From Fidelibacterota bacterium (GTDB lineage Bacteria; Marinisomatota; Marinisomatia; Marinisomatales; TCS56): 5,254 bases of DNA. Both the position numbers and the translations under genes were made by a program. The stretch's first letter is position 1. Every line of letters begins with the position of its first letter. Below the pieces are notes generated by a model. The model saw only the letters and a list, made by a program, of their open reading frames with translations, made no database searches and was not told where the DNA came from. Shown here one piece after another: positions 1 through 5,254 of this stretch. The DNA lies in assembly GCA_030634675.1 (NCBI GenBank), contig DAOWAH010000143.1:1-5254 (forward strand). Direction: 5' to 3'.

Positions 1-1
1 A

Positions 2-334
2 CATCGTGAGAAAATCAAAAAATTAAATACGGAGCGAGTTGAAGCAGGCCGCACAATGCTGGAGCGAGCCGAACGAGGTGAGACCATCACTGATAAAGAT
101 TATAAAGCCTTTTTAAAACTTATTTCTGATCTTGAAAAGCAAAAAATTGACTTGCGATCAGATTATCTGAACCGTCTGGAAGGCGTGCTTACCAATACTC
201 AACGCGTTAAACTGATGATCTTTGATGAACGCTTTAAAAATGAATTGCAACGCAATGTCCGGGAACGCCGTGAAGCCATTAATCAAAGCAAGCGCATGAT
301 GGGCCAAAACCGAAGACCAAATAAACGATTTTAA
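2..334 (+). CDS. Spy/CpxP-like periplasmic protein with LTxxQ motif, C-terminal part (5'-truncated)
   Basis: The reading frame is open from the first complete codon of the window, so the gene starts upstream and only its last 110 residues are visible. An ATG at position 56 is in frame but lies inside a continuous helical sequence and is probably not the start. The visible part is highly charged and almost entirely predicted helix. It contains LEGVLTNTQRVKLMIFDERF, which matches the LTxxQ signature (L-T-x-x-Q followed by a helix with F-x-E/D-R-F) of Spy/CpxP-type chaperones and the related periplasmic heavy-metal sensors. It ends in a basic, Arg/Asn-rich tail (MMGQNRRPNKRF). Known members are small periplasmic helical-hairpin proteins that bind unfolded proteins or metals. 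The export signal would be in the missing N-terminus, so localisation is inferred from the family only. A putative lipoprotein gene begins 42 nt downstream, possibly co-transcribed. Confidence 0.6.
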   Translation, partial: HREKIKKLNTERVEAGRTMLERAERGETITDKDYKAFLKLISDLEKQKIDLRSDYLNRLEGVLTNTQRVKLMIFDERFKNELQRNVRERREAINQSKRMMGQNRRPNKRF

Positions 335-363
335 TTAATATTGATTAAGATGAACTAGAAATT

Positions 364-369
364 AAGGAG
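364..369 (+). promoter_or_regulatory. Ribosome binding site that decides the lipoprotein start
   Basis: AAGGAG lies 7 nt before the ATG at 377 but only 1 nt before an in-frame ATG at 371. The spacing strongly favours 377, giving a protein that begins MKKLLILF. Confidence 0.75.
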
Positions 370-376
370 TATGATT

Positions 377-1378
377 ATGAAGAAATTATTAATATTATTT
401 GCCTGCTTGGGCCTCCTGCTATTGATCAGTTGTGAAGATACTGAACAGGATATTGTCGAAGGCGAAATTGAACAGTATCTGATGGCATTAATCAATGGCG
501 ATGAAACATTGGGACTGGACGGCCTGGATGATGCTGATGCCATTGACGGTGAATATGAAGATGGCCTTGAACAGGAGGGATTATTCAAGGTTGTAGGAGA
601 CACGCTTGATCCCGGCAGTGATCTGAGAATTCGCTTTGGCCGCAGGATAACAAATGTTGATCGTGATGTCGTCTTCACCGATCTGGGAAACGACACTGCA
701 ATCGGTGTTATAACCAGAACGATAACCGGAAATTTCATCATTTTCACCCGGGATACAACAACCGGCGACACTACCCACTGGGTCAAGCCGTTCATTACCG
801 ATTTCACCCGTAAAGTACGCTTTGTCCTGACGGACACAACTACCAATGATAGCACTGGCGGTTGGCGAATTAACGCCCTATCAATTGGCGTTGGTGTTAC
901 GGGGAACAAAGTGGATATATCCAAATTGGAGTTTCACACTCCTGATGGTGCCGAACCGATTTATTCCTATGAAGGTGATGTAACCGATCTTTTTATCGCA
1001 CGTGATGAGATACCTGCTTTTCAAGCCTGGCATGCTGTGCGGACTGAAGTTTCAGTAACCAATGCGGGACCGGAATTCCCATTCAACAGCGCTGAGGCCG
1101 TCATGCTCCATTACGGGCATGGCCGCGGGTACAAAGGTCGCCGACTGATTAATGATATGGGTATTTTCGGCGATGTTACCGCCCTGGATAATATTTTTAC
1201 CGGACTTTGGCGGTTACATGGTCCGGGTCGTCATCCTCACGATCATCAACCTTATCAACGCCGGGTTTTCCGTGGTTTTGTTGATGTGGTCGATTTAGGA
1301 ACGCTCTATGCCGAAGATGAGGCAGTCCATTCCGTTTTCTGGGCTTTGCCTTACCGGAGTATTCGCACAACTGATTGA
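377..1378 (+). CDS. Uncharacterised secreted lipoprotein with C-terminal DxGxxGD-type domain and His-rich segment
   Basis: I do not recognise this 333-residue protein. Residues 1-19 form a classic lipoprotein signal: two lysines, a run of Leu/Ile/Phe, then the lipobox LISC with Cys19 as lipidation site, followed by Glu-Asp. Residues 20-70 are very acidic (repeated Asp/Glu around LDGLDDADAIDGEYEDG). Residues about 85-185 look beta-rich, with a GxITRxITGxFII stretch and later GGWRINALSIG, perhaps a compact beta or NTF2-like domain. Residues about 190-280 look like an Ig-like beta-sandwich. It ends in NDMGIFGDVTALDNIFTG (259-276), a degenerate form of the DDGxxGDxxAxDGxYxG loop common in bacterial extracellular proteins. 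Six histidines occur at 245, 248, 281, 286, 288 and 290. The product should sit in the periplasm or on the outer membrane. The first start (371) is rejected on ribosome-binding-site spacing. Function is unknown; the domain assignments are inference. Confidence 0.8.
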   Translation: MKKLLILFACLGLLLLISCEDTEQDIVEGEIEQYLMALINGDETLGLDGLDDADAIDGEYEDGLEQEGLFKVVGDTLDPGSDLRIRFGRRITNVDRDVVFTDLGNDTAIGVITRTITGNFIIFTRDTTTGDTTHWVKPFITDFTRKVRFVLTDTTTNDSTGGWRINALSIGVGVTGNKVDISKLEFHTPDGAEPIYSYEGDVTDLFIARDEIPAFQAWHAVRTEVSVTNAGPEFPFNSAEAVMLHYGHGRGYKGRRLINDMGIFGDVTALDNIFTGLWRLHGPGRHPHDHQPYQRRVFRGFVDVVDLGTLYAEDEAVHSVFWALPYRSIRTTD

Positions 1379-1398
1379 ATTTATATTATCTGAAATGA

Positions 1399-1432
1399 CA
1401 AAAGGCGCTGTAGATATTTACGGCGCCTTTTG
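1399..1432 (+). terminator. Rho-independent terminator after the lipoprotein gene
   Basis: CAAAAGGCGC (1399-1408) pairs perfectly with GCGCCTTTTG (1423-1432). The stem continues inward through a G-U, a G-C, a U-A and an A-U pair to a small AT loop. It begins 21 nt after the stop codon at 1376-1378. The T run is part of the stem, and the matching A run makes it potentially bidirectional, though no gene points at it from the right. Confidence 0.8.
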
Positions 1433-1490
1433 CATTACAGGAATTTGCAAATTAGAGTCATTCTATAATGTCGTGATTTCTTTCTCAGTA

Positions 1491-1638
1491 GCCCCGTCAT
1501 TCATGGCGGGATTACAGATATTAAAAATAGTCTGACGCCGTTCACGGCGTTTTAAACGCAGGATATTCCAAATGATAAGGGCATGAATGCCCTGCTGGAA
1601 ATTTGGCACATTCAAATACCAGCCCTGAAGGACTGGGC
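1491..1638. repeat. Symmetric array of four short hairpins with inverted ends (MITE- or REP-like)
   Basis: Four GC-rich hairpins lie in a row: 1493-1510 (loop TTCA, 1500-1503), 1535-1550 (perfect 6-bp stem ACGCCG/CGGCGT, loop TTCA, 1541-1544), 1578-1593 (AGGGCA/TGCCCT, loop TGAA, 1584-1587) and 1619-1636 (CCAGCCC/GGACTGG with one A-C mismatch, loop TGAA, 1626-1629). Loop centres are 41, 43 and 42 nt apart. The first two loops read TTCA on the + strand and the last two read TTCA on the - strand, so the whole block is two-fold symmetric about position 1564-1565. The outer 20 nt (1491-1510) match the reverse complement of 1619-1638 at 16 of 20 positions. That match includes a T-G wobble at the same stem position. 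Weaker AT-rich stems sit between, for example 1516-1533 and 1601-1617. No transposase gene is present. The seen structure is firm; the assignment to a mobile or REP-type class is inference. Confidence 0.6.
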
Positions 1639-1819
1639 AATTGAAATTAAGACTTGTGACTTTATGGACAGACACTAATTAGAACTCATGGAAAAGAGTA
1701 GATTCTATGATACAATTTTATTCACTTTCTATTAAAGGATGCCTGTAACTTCCGACCTTATTTAAGACCAGTAAATCCTGAAAAAAATCTATATTTAAGG
1801 CTGATTAAGACCAATCGAC

Positions 1820-1825
1820 GAGGTG
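1820..1825 (+). promoter_or_regulatory. Ribosome binding site of nfnA
   Basis: GAGGTG lies 4 nt before the ATG at 1830, a short but workable Shine-Dalgarno spacing that supports this start. Confidence 0.6.
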
Positions 1826-1829
1826 TACA

Positions 1830-2699
1830 ATGTTCGAAATTGTTGAAGCACGATTTCTGGCCCAGGACATTAAACTGTTTAAAATCTATTCTCCCCCAAT
1901 TGCTCGCAAACGGAAAGCCGGACAATTTGTGATTATCCGGATTACGGAAACAGGTGAGCGCATTCCACTGACCATTGCTGATTCGGATCCGGTACAGGGG
2001 ACAGTTACGATTATTGTTCAGGGTATTGGAAAGACTACCAAAGAATTAAATACCAAAGCGGCTGGCGACACAATTACGGATATAGTCGGTCCCCTGGGGA
2101 AGCCCTCGCATATTGAAAAATTCGGTACAACCGTCAGTATCGGTGGTGGTGTCGGAACCGCGATAGCTTATCCGACTGCAGTGGCCTTAAAGGAAAAGGG
2201 AAACCATGTGATTACTATCAATGGCGCCCGCTCCAAGGATATGGTAATCCTCGAGGATGAAATGAAAGCTGTCAGCGATCAGGCTTTTATAACCACCGAT
2301 GATGGTAGCTATGGAATTCATGGCTTTGTGACCACCAAACTACAGGAGTTGATTGATGAAGGTCGTCAGATTGACTTCGTACTCGCTATTGGTCCGATCC
2401 CGATGATGCAGGCCGTGGCGGAAGTTACCCGGCCCCATGGCATTTATACAGTGGTCAGCTTAAATCCGATCATGGTAGACGGCACCGGAATGTGCGGAGG
2501 TTGCCGGGTTCAGGTTGATAATAAAGTGCAATTTGCCTGCGTCGACGGACCTGAATTCGATGCCCATAAGGTTAATTTCAGAAATCTGGTTAACCGTAAT
2601 CGAGTTTATCATGAGTACGAACTGAAATCATTGGAATCATATGAGCATCGCTGTAATCTAAATAAACAAGCTGATGCATTGAAAGCCACAAGCGTCTAA
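1830..2699 (+). CDS. nfnA: NfnA-type FAD/NAD-binding, [2Fe-2S] small subunit of ferredoxin:NADP+ oxidoreductase
   Basis: This 289-residue protein has the ferredoxin-reductase fold of the sulfide/dihydroorotate dehydrogenase-like family. Residues 1-95 form the FAD-binding barrel: AGQFVIIR at 30-37 and RIPLTIAD at 44-51, the family's flavin-contact motif. Residues 100-210 form the NAD-binding Rossmann-like domain, with SIGGGVGTAIAYP at 103-115 and AIGPIPMMQ at 186-194. A C-terminal iron-sulfur motif, DGTGMCGGCR, supplies Cys222 and Cys225, with Cys237 following. Asp217 is the likely fourth [2Fe-2S] ligand, as three Cys plus one Asp is known for NfnA. In NfnAB this subunit binds NADH and passes electrons to the large subunit during flavin-based bifurcation: NADH + 2 reduced ferredoxin + 2 NADP+ + H+ to NAD+ + 2 oxidised ferredoxin + 2 NADPH. 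The large subunit gene follows 23 nt downstream. The length fits the family. A SudB-type polysulfide/NADPH role cannot be excluded from sequence. Confidence 0.88.
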   Translation: MFEIVEARFLAQDIKLFKIYSPPIARKRKAGQFVIIRITETGERIPLTIADSDPVQGTVTIIVQGIGKTTKELNTKAAGDTITDIVGPLGKPSHIEKFGTTVSIGGGVGTAIAYPTAVALKEKGNHVITINGARSKDMVILEDEMKAVSDQAFITTDDGSYGIHGFVTTKLQELIDEGRQIDFVLAIGPIPMMQAVAEVTRPHGIYTVVSLNPIMVDGTGMCGGCRVQVDNKVQFACVDGPEFDAHKVNFRNLVNRNRVYHEYELKSLESYEHRCNLNKQADALKATSV

Positions 2700-2722
2700 T
2701 TATTTAATTATTTGAGATCGTC

Positions 2723-4150
2723 ATGGCAGAATTTCTCCCTCCGAAAGAACGTACAAAGCTACCTCGCCAGTTAATGCCCGAACAGGATCCGCTGATCCGG
2801 GCGCACAATTTTGAAGAAGTTAACCTGGGCTTGACCAAAGAACAGGCTATCTTGGACGCCCAGCGCTGTCTGCAATGTAAAAAACCGACTTGTATGGATG
2901 GTTGTCCGGTTGAGATTAAAATTATTGATTTCCTTGAATTGGTGGTCGAGGAAGATTTTCTGGGTGCGGCCCGGAAAATAAAAGAGGATAATGTCCTGCC
3001 GGCGATCTGCGGTCGGGTCTGTCCCCAGGAAACCCAGTGTGAAGTCAGATGTGTGCTCGCTAAAAGGTTCGAACCTGTATCGATCGGACGTCTGGAACGG
3101 TTTGTCGCAGATTTTGAAATGTCGAAGGGGATAACATCTGAAATTCCCCGGATTGACAAAAAAGGTAAAAAAGTAGCCATTGTGGGCAGTGGTCCCGCCG
3201 GACTCAGTTGCGCCGGCGATCTGATCAACATGGGCTATGATGTCACCGTATTTGAAGCGCTACACGAGCTGGGAGGGGTGCTGGTCTATGGGATTCCGGA
3301 GTTCCGTCTGCCAAAGGCGATCGTCCGCAAGGAAGTTAACAACCTGCGCAATATGGGTGTTGAATTCAAGACTAATGTAGTTATTGGCGCCACTTATTCA
3401 ATCGATGATTTAATGAAAGAGGAGGGCTACAGCGCGGTATTTGTTGCGGTGGGAGCCGGCCTCCCCTGGTTTATGAACATCCCCGGTGAAAGTCTGGCAG
3501 GTGTCTATTCAGCCAACGAATTCCTGACCCGTGTAAATCTGATGAAAGCTTATAAATTTCCGGAATATGATTCTCCAATACTCGACTGCCAAGGAAGAAA
3601 AGTAGCTGTATTCGGAGGCGGTAATGTTGCCATGGATGCAGTCCGCACGGCCTTGCGTTTGGGCGCTAAGGCTACCATCTATTATCGCCGCTCGGAAGCG
3701 GAAATGCCGGCCAGGGACGAGGAAATCCACCATGCCAAAGATGAGGGCGTTAAATTCGAAATACTGACCACCCCGATCGAACTGCTGGGGGATGAGAATG
3801 AACGGCTGCACTCAATGAAATGTATCCGGATGGAACTGGGTGAACCGGATGCTTCCGGACGCCGCCGACCGGTACCAATTGAAAATTCGGAATATATCGA
3901 ACCGGTCGATATTGCGATTGTAGCGATCGGCAATGGTTCCAATCCGTTAATCTCACAGACAACGCCGGATATTGATACTAATAAATGGGGTAATATCAAT
4001 GTTGACGGCGATACCATGCGAACCAGCAAAAAAGGCGTGTTCGCCGGCGGCGATATTGTCACCGGTGGAGCTACCGTTATCCTGGCATTGGGTGCCGGAC
4101 GACAAGCTGCCCGGGGGATTGATGAGTACCTGACCGACGGGAGTTGGTAA
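2723..4150 (+). CDS. nfnB: NfnB-type NADPH-binding large subunit (GltD/GltA-like flavoprotein with two [4Fe-4S] clusters)
   Basis: This 475-residue protein belongs to the glutamate synthase small-subunit-like family. The N-terminal ferredoxin-like region has Cys49, Cys52, Cys57 and Cys61 (CLQCKKPTCMDGCP), then Cys96, Cys100, Cys106 and Cys110 (ICGRVCPQETQCEVRC), enough for two [4Fe-4S] clusters. Glu103 is in the position where NfnB proteins are known to use a glutamate ligand. The FAD-binding motif VAIVGSGPAGL is at 151-161, and ELGGVLVYGIPEFRLP at 182-197 is typical of the family. The NADPH domain has VAVFGGGNVAMD at 294-305 and the basic pair in YYRRSEAEMPAR at 320-331. The C-terminal flavin motif GVFAGGDIVTGGATV is at 438-452. 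No glutaminase or glutamate-synthase large domain is encoded here, and NfnA lies just upstream, so an NfnAB or SudAB complex is more likely than glutamate synthase. The Shine-Dalgarno sequence is weak (TGAG at 2713-2716), and translation may depend partly on the upstream gene. Confidence 0.88.
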   Translation: MAEFLPPKERTKLPRQLMPEQDPLIRAHNFEEVNLGLTKEQAILDAQRCLQCKKPTCMDGCPVEIKIIDFLELVVEEDFLGAARKIKEDNVLPAICGRVCPQETQCEVRCVLAKRFEPVSIGRLERFVADFEMSKGITSEIPRIDKKGKKVAIVGSGPAGLSCAGDLINMGYDVTVFEALHELGGVLVYGIPEFRLPKAIVRKEVNNLRNMGVEFKTNVVIGATYSIDDLMKEEGYSAVFVAVGAGLPWFMNIPGESLAGVYSANEFLTRVNLMKAYKFPEYDSPILDCQGRKVAVFGGGNVAMDAVRTALRLGAKATIYYRRSEAEMPARDEEIHHAKDEGVKFEILTTPIELLGDENERLHSMKCIRMELGEPDASGRRRPVPIENSEYIEPVDIAIVAIGNGSNPLISQTTPDIDTNKWGNINVDGDTMRTSKKGVFAGGDIVTGGATVILALGAGRQAARGIDEYLTDGSW

Positions 4151-4166
4151 ATTTTGCCTTAATGAT

Positions 4167-4198
4167 GGATGCCATCCGCCAGCTGGCGGATGGCATCC
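4167..4198. terminator. Perfect 32-nt palindrome after nfnB, probable terminator
   Basis: GGATGCCATCCGCCAG is followed directly by its exact reverse complement, giving a 16-bp inverted repeat with no spacer. As RNA it would form a very stable GC-rich hairpin with an AGCU tip. It starts 17 nt after the nfnB stop. Only a weak pyrimidine tail (TT, then ACATC) follows, so it is not a textbook intrinsic terminator. It could instead be a repeat, an mRNA 3'-end stabiliser or a protein-binding site. Confidence 0.6.
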
Positions 4199-4212
4199 TT
4201 ACATCACATATT

Positions 4213-4239
4213 TAAAGCCCCTCAAATTGAGTGGCTTTA
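4213..4239 (+). terminator. Second hairpin between nfnB and pntA
   Basis: TAAAGCC (4213-4219) pairs with GGCTTTA (4233-4239). After a single C/T mismatch, CTCA (4221-4224) pairs with TGAG (4228-4231) around the loop AAT. The 3' side is T-rich (GGCTTTATTGCTT). Placed directly behind the 32-nt palindrome, it may be the actual termination hairpin of nfnAB. Confidence 0.45.
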
Positions 4240-4396
4240 TTGCTTATCGTTGAAAGTAACCTTCAAGGTTTCCCAATTAAAAAGTGTCCCACCAGTGACT
4301 AATGAGATTCATTCGCAAATAATTGTAAGCCGGTGTAACTTTGTAAGTTCAAAGCCATCAAAAAATTGATTATTCTAACCAAGGAGAAGTAATTAG
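4240..4396. other. Leader of pntA, no gene seen
   Basis: This AT-rich stretch precedes pntA. A small palindrome AACCTTCAAGGTT occurs at 4258-4270. AAGGAG at 4381-4386, 10 nt before the pntA ATG, is the ribosome binding site. Because two hairpins precede it, a promoter is expected here, but I find no convincing -35/-10 pair. Confidence 0.5.
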
Positions 4397-5254
4397 ATGT
4401 TCACGATTGCTGTATTAAAAGATACTGCACCTGGTGAAAAACGTGTCGCTCTGGTTCCTGAGAGCGTCAAGCGTCTAACGAAACTTGGTGCGAAGGTTCT
4501 GCTGGAAGAGGGAGCTGGCGAACAGGCCGGATTCACCCGCCGGCAGTACGAAGAGGCCGGGGCGAATATCGTTGCTGATTATAAGCAGTTGCTGAAAGAG
4601 GGAAAGGTTTTTCTCAAGGCGCAACTGGTCTGTCTCACCGATGAAGAAACACTGAAATTGATAGATCCGCTCCCCAAGGAATCAGTAATCATCGGATTTA
4701 TGAACCCATTCAAATACATCCGCAATGTTGAGAAACTGGCTGCCAAAGGTGTCACCAGTCTGGCAATGGAATTAGTTCCGCGAATTTCCCGTGCCCAACG
4801 CATGGATGCCTTGAGTGCCATGAGTTCGGCTGCAGGCTATAAAGCAGTCGTACTGGCCGCCGCCTCGTTAAATAAATTTTTTCCCCTGATGATGACGGCC
4901 GCTGGAACAATTTCACCAGCCAAAGTACTAATAATTGGTGCGGGTGTAGCCGGACTGCAGGCCATCGCCACGGCCAAACGTTTGGGTGCACAGGTCACTG
5001 TTTTTGATACCCGTCCGGTAGTAAAAGAGCAGGTGGAGAGCCTGGGGGCACGGTTTGTTTCCCTGGCAACAACTGCGGAAGCTGAGACCGAAGGCGGGTA
5101 CGCCACAGAACAATCGGAGGATTTTTACCGCCATGAGCAGGTAATTATTGACCAGCAGCTTGCTGATACCGATGTGGTAATTTGCACTGCTCAGATTTTT
5201 GGAAAGCGGGCGCCGCTACTGATTACGGAAGAGATGGTTCAGACCATGCGCTCC
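4397..5254 (+). CDS. pntA: NAD(P) transhydrogenase subunit alpha, N-terminal part (3'-truncated by window)
   Basis: From ATG 4397 the frame is open to the window end, giving 286 residues without a stop. The protein starts MFTIAVLKDTAPGEKRVALV, with the RVALVPESV motif (16-24) of the alanine dehydrogenase/PntA N-terminal domain. Further family marks are FMNPF (101-105), MELVPRISRAQRMDALSAMS (124-143) and AGYKAVVLAA (146-155). The NAD(H)-binding Rossmann motif is GAGVAGLQAIATAKRLGA (181-198), and FDTRPVVKEQVESLGA (203-218) carries the acidic residue that contacts the NAD ribose. EGGYATEQSEDF (232-243) is the mobile-loop region of this subunit, and DVVICTAQIFGKRAPLLIT (259-277) follows. PntA forms domain I, which binds NADH; with the membrane domain and the NADP(H)-binding PntB it drives hydride transfer to NADP+ using the proton gradient. 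Whether this is a short PntAA or a fused alpha chain cannot be seen. Genes for the membrane part and pntB are expected downstream. Confidence 0.92.
   Translation, partial: MFTIAVLKDTAPGEKRVALVPESVKRLTKLGAKVLLEEGAGEQAGFTRRQYEEAGANIVADYKQLLKEGKVFLKAQLVCLTDEETLKLIDPLPKESVIIGFMNPFKYIRNVEKLAAKGVTSLAMELVPRISRAQRMDALSAMSSAAGYKAVVLAAASLNKFFPLMMTAAGTISPAKVLIIGAGVAGLQAIATAKRLGAQVTVFDTRPVVKEQVESLGARFVSLATTAEAETEGGYATEQSEDFYRHEQVIIDQQLADTDVVICTAQIFGKRAPLLITEEMVQTMRS

Larger units (their letters stand above)
1379..1829. other. 451-nt intergenic region between the lipoprotein gene and nfnA
   Basis: No credible gene is present on either strand. Short open frames crossing it have no ribosome binding site and run through hairpins. 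From left to right it holds the lipoprotein terminator (1399-1432), a perfect 12-nt palindrome AATTTGCAAATT (1442-1453), the symmetric hairpin array (1491-1638), and an AT-rich leader of nfnA (1639-1829). The leader carries a 9-nt direct repeat TTAAGACCA at 1762 and 1805, whose second copy ends 16 nt before the nfnA start. The nfnAB promoter should be in 1639-1829. TATGAT at 1706-1711 could be a -10 box, but I see no convincing -35 element, so I do not call it. Confidence 0.7.

Noticed and set aside
342..350. TGATTAAGA shared between the lipoprotein leader (342-350) and the nfnA leader (1802-1810)
   Set aside because: A 9-nt match between two AT-rich leaders is expected by chance, and the distances to the start codons differ.
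355..924. 189-codon - strand frame opposite the lipoprotein
   Set aside because: It is antisense to a gene with a ribosome binding site, lipobox and terminator. Its Ser/Arg/Val-rich, low-complexity composition is typical of a shadow frame.
1308..1535. 75-codon + strand open frame overlapping the end of the lipoprotein gene
   Set aside because: It runs through the terminator hairpin and the first array hairpin in a different frame from the lipoprotein, and it has no ribosome binding site.
1491..1638. CRISPR array
   Set aside because: The regular spacing near 42 nt was considered, but the units are not identical direct repeats. They flip orientation midway and have no spacer-like unique segments of constant length.
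1463..1675. 70-codon open frame on the - strand across the hairpin array
   Set aside because: No ribosome binding site is evident, its sequence is dictated by the hairpins, and the translation shows no domain signature. It is better explained as repeat DNA.
2704..3231. 175-codon - strand frame opposite the start of nfnB
   Set aside because: It is antisense to the highly conserved cysteine motifs of NfnB and is rich in Ser and Arg. It is a shadow frame.
4169..4369. 66-codon + strand frame between nfnB and pntA
   Set aside because: It begins inside the 32-nt palindrome, crosses the second hairpin, and has no ribosome binding site or recognisable sequence.
4579..5134. Several - strand open frames opposite pntA
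   Set aside because: The + strand here encodes an unmistakable PntA through to the window edge, so these are shadows.

Overview
The window is chromosomal bacterial DNA of moderate base composition, and all recognisable genes are on the + strand. A lipoprotein with a clear lipobox and a Spy/CpxP-like periplasmic protein point to a Gram-negative (diderm) envelope. An NfnAB-type iron-sulfur flavoenzyme next to a proton-pumping transhydrogenase gene points to an anaerobic or facultative lifestyle. The secreted-protein style (degenerate DxGxxGDxxAxD loop, LTxxQ helix) reminds me of the FCB group (for example Calditrichota or Marinimicrobia). That placement is an impression, not a demonstration.

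Layout. Positions 2-334 hold the C-terminal 110 residues of a Spy/CpxP-like, LTxxQ-type periplasmic protein cut by the window edge. Positions 377-1378 encode a 333-residue unrecognised lipoprotein, closed by a good hairpin terminator at 1399-1432. The 451-base gap that follows (1379-1829) contains a two-fold symmetric array of short hairpins at 1491-1638. The outer hairpins are inverted copies of each other, and the four loops (TTCA, TTCA, TGAA, TGAA) are spaced 41-43 nt apart. This is the least ordinary thing in the window and looks like a MITE- or REP-like element.

Positions 1830-4150 hold nfnA and nfnB, 23 nt apart and evidently one transcription unit. Together they are predicted to form the soluble, electron-bifurcating NADH-dependent reduced ferredoxin:NADP+ oxidoreductase (or a close relative such as SudAB). 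A 246-nt gap with a perfect 32-nt palindrome and a second hairpin separates them from pntA (4397 to the window end, truncated), the alpha subunit of NAD(P) transhydrogenase. The second and third gene groups therefore form a redox-cofactor neighbourhood. NfnAB couples the NADH, NADPH and ferredoxin pools in the cytoplasm, while Pnt couples NADH/NADP+ exchange to the proton gradient. The hairpins between them suggest separate or attenuated transcription. The two envelope genes at the left edge have no obvious link to the redox genes.
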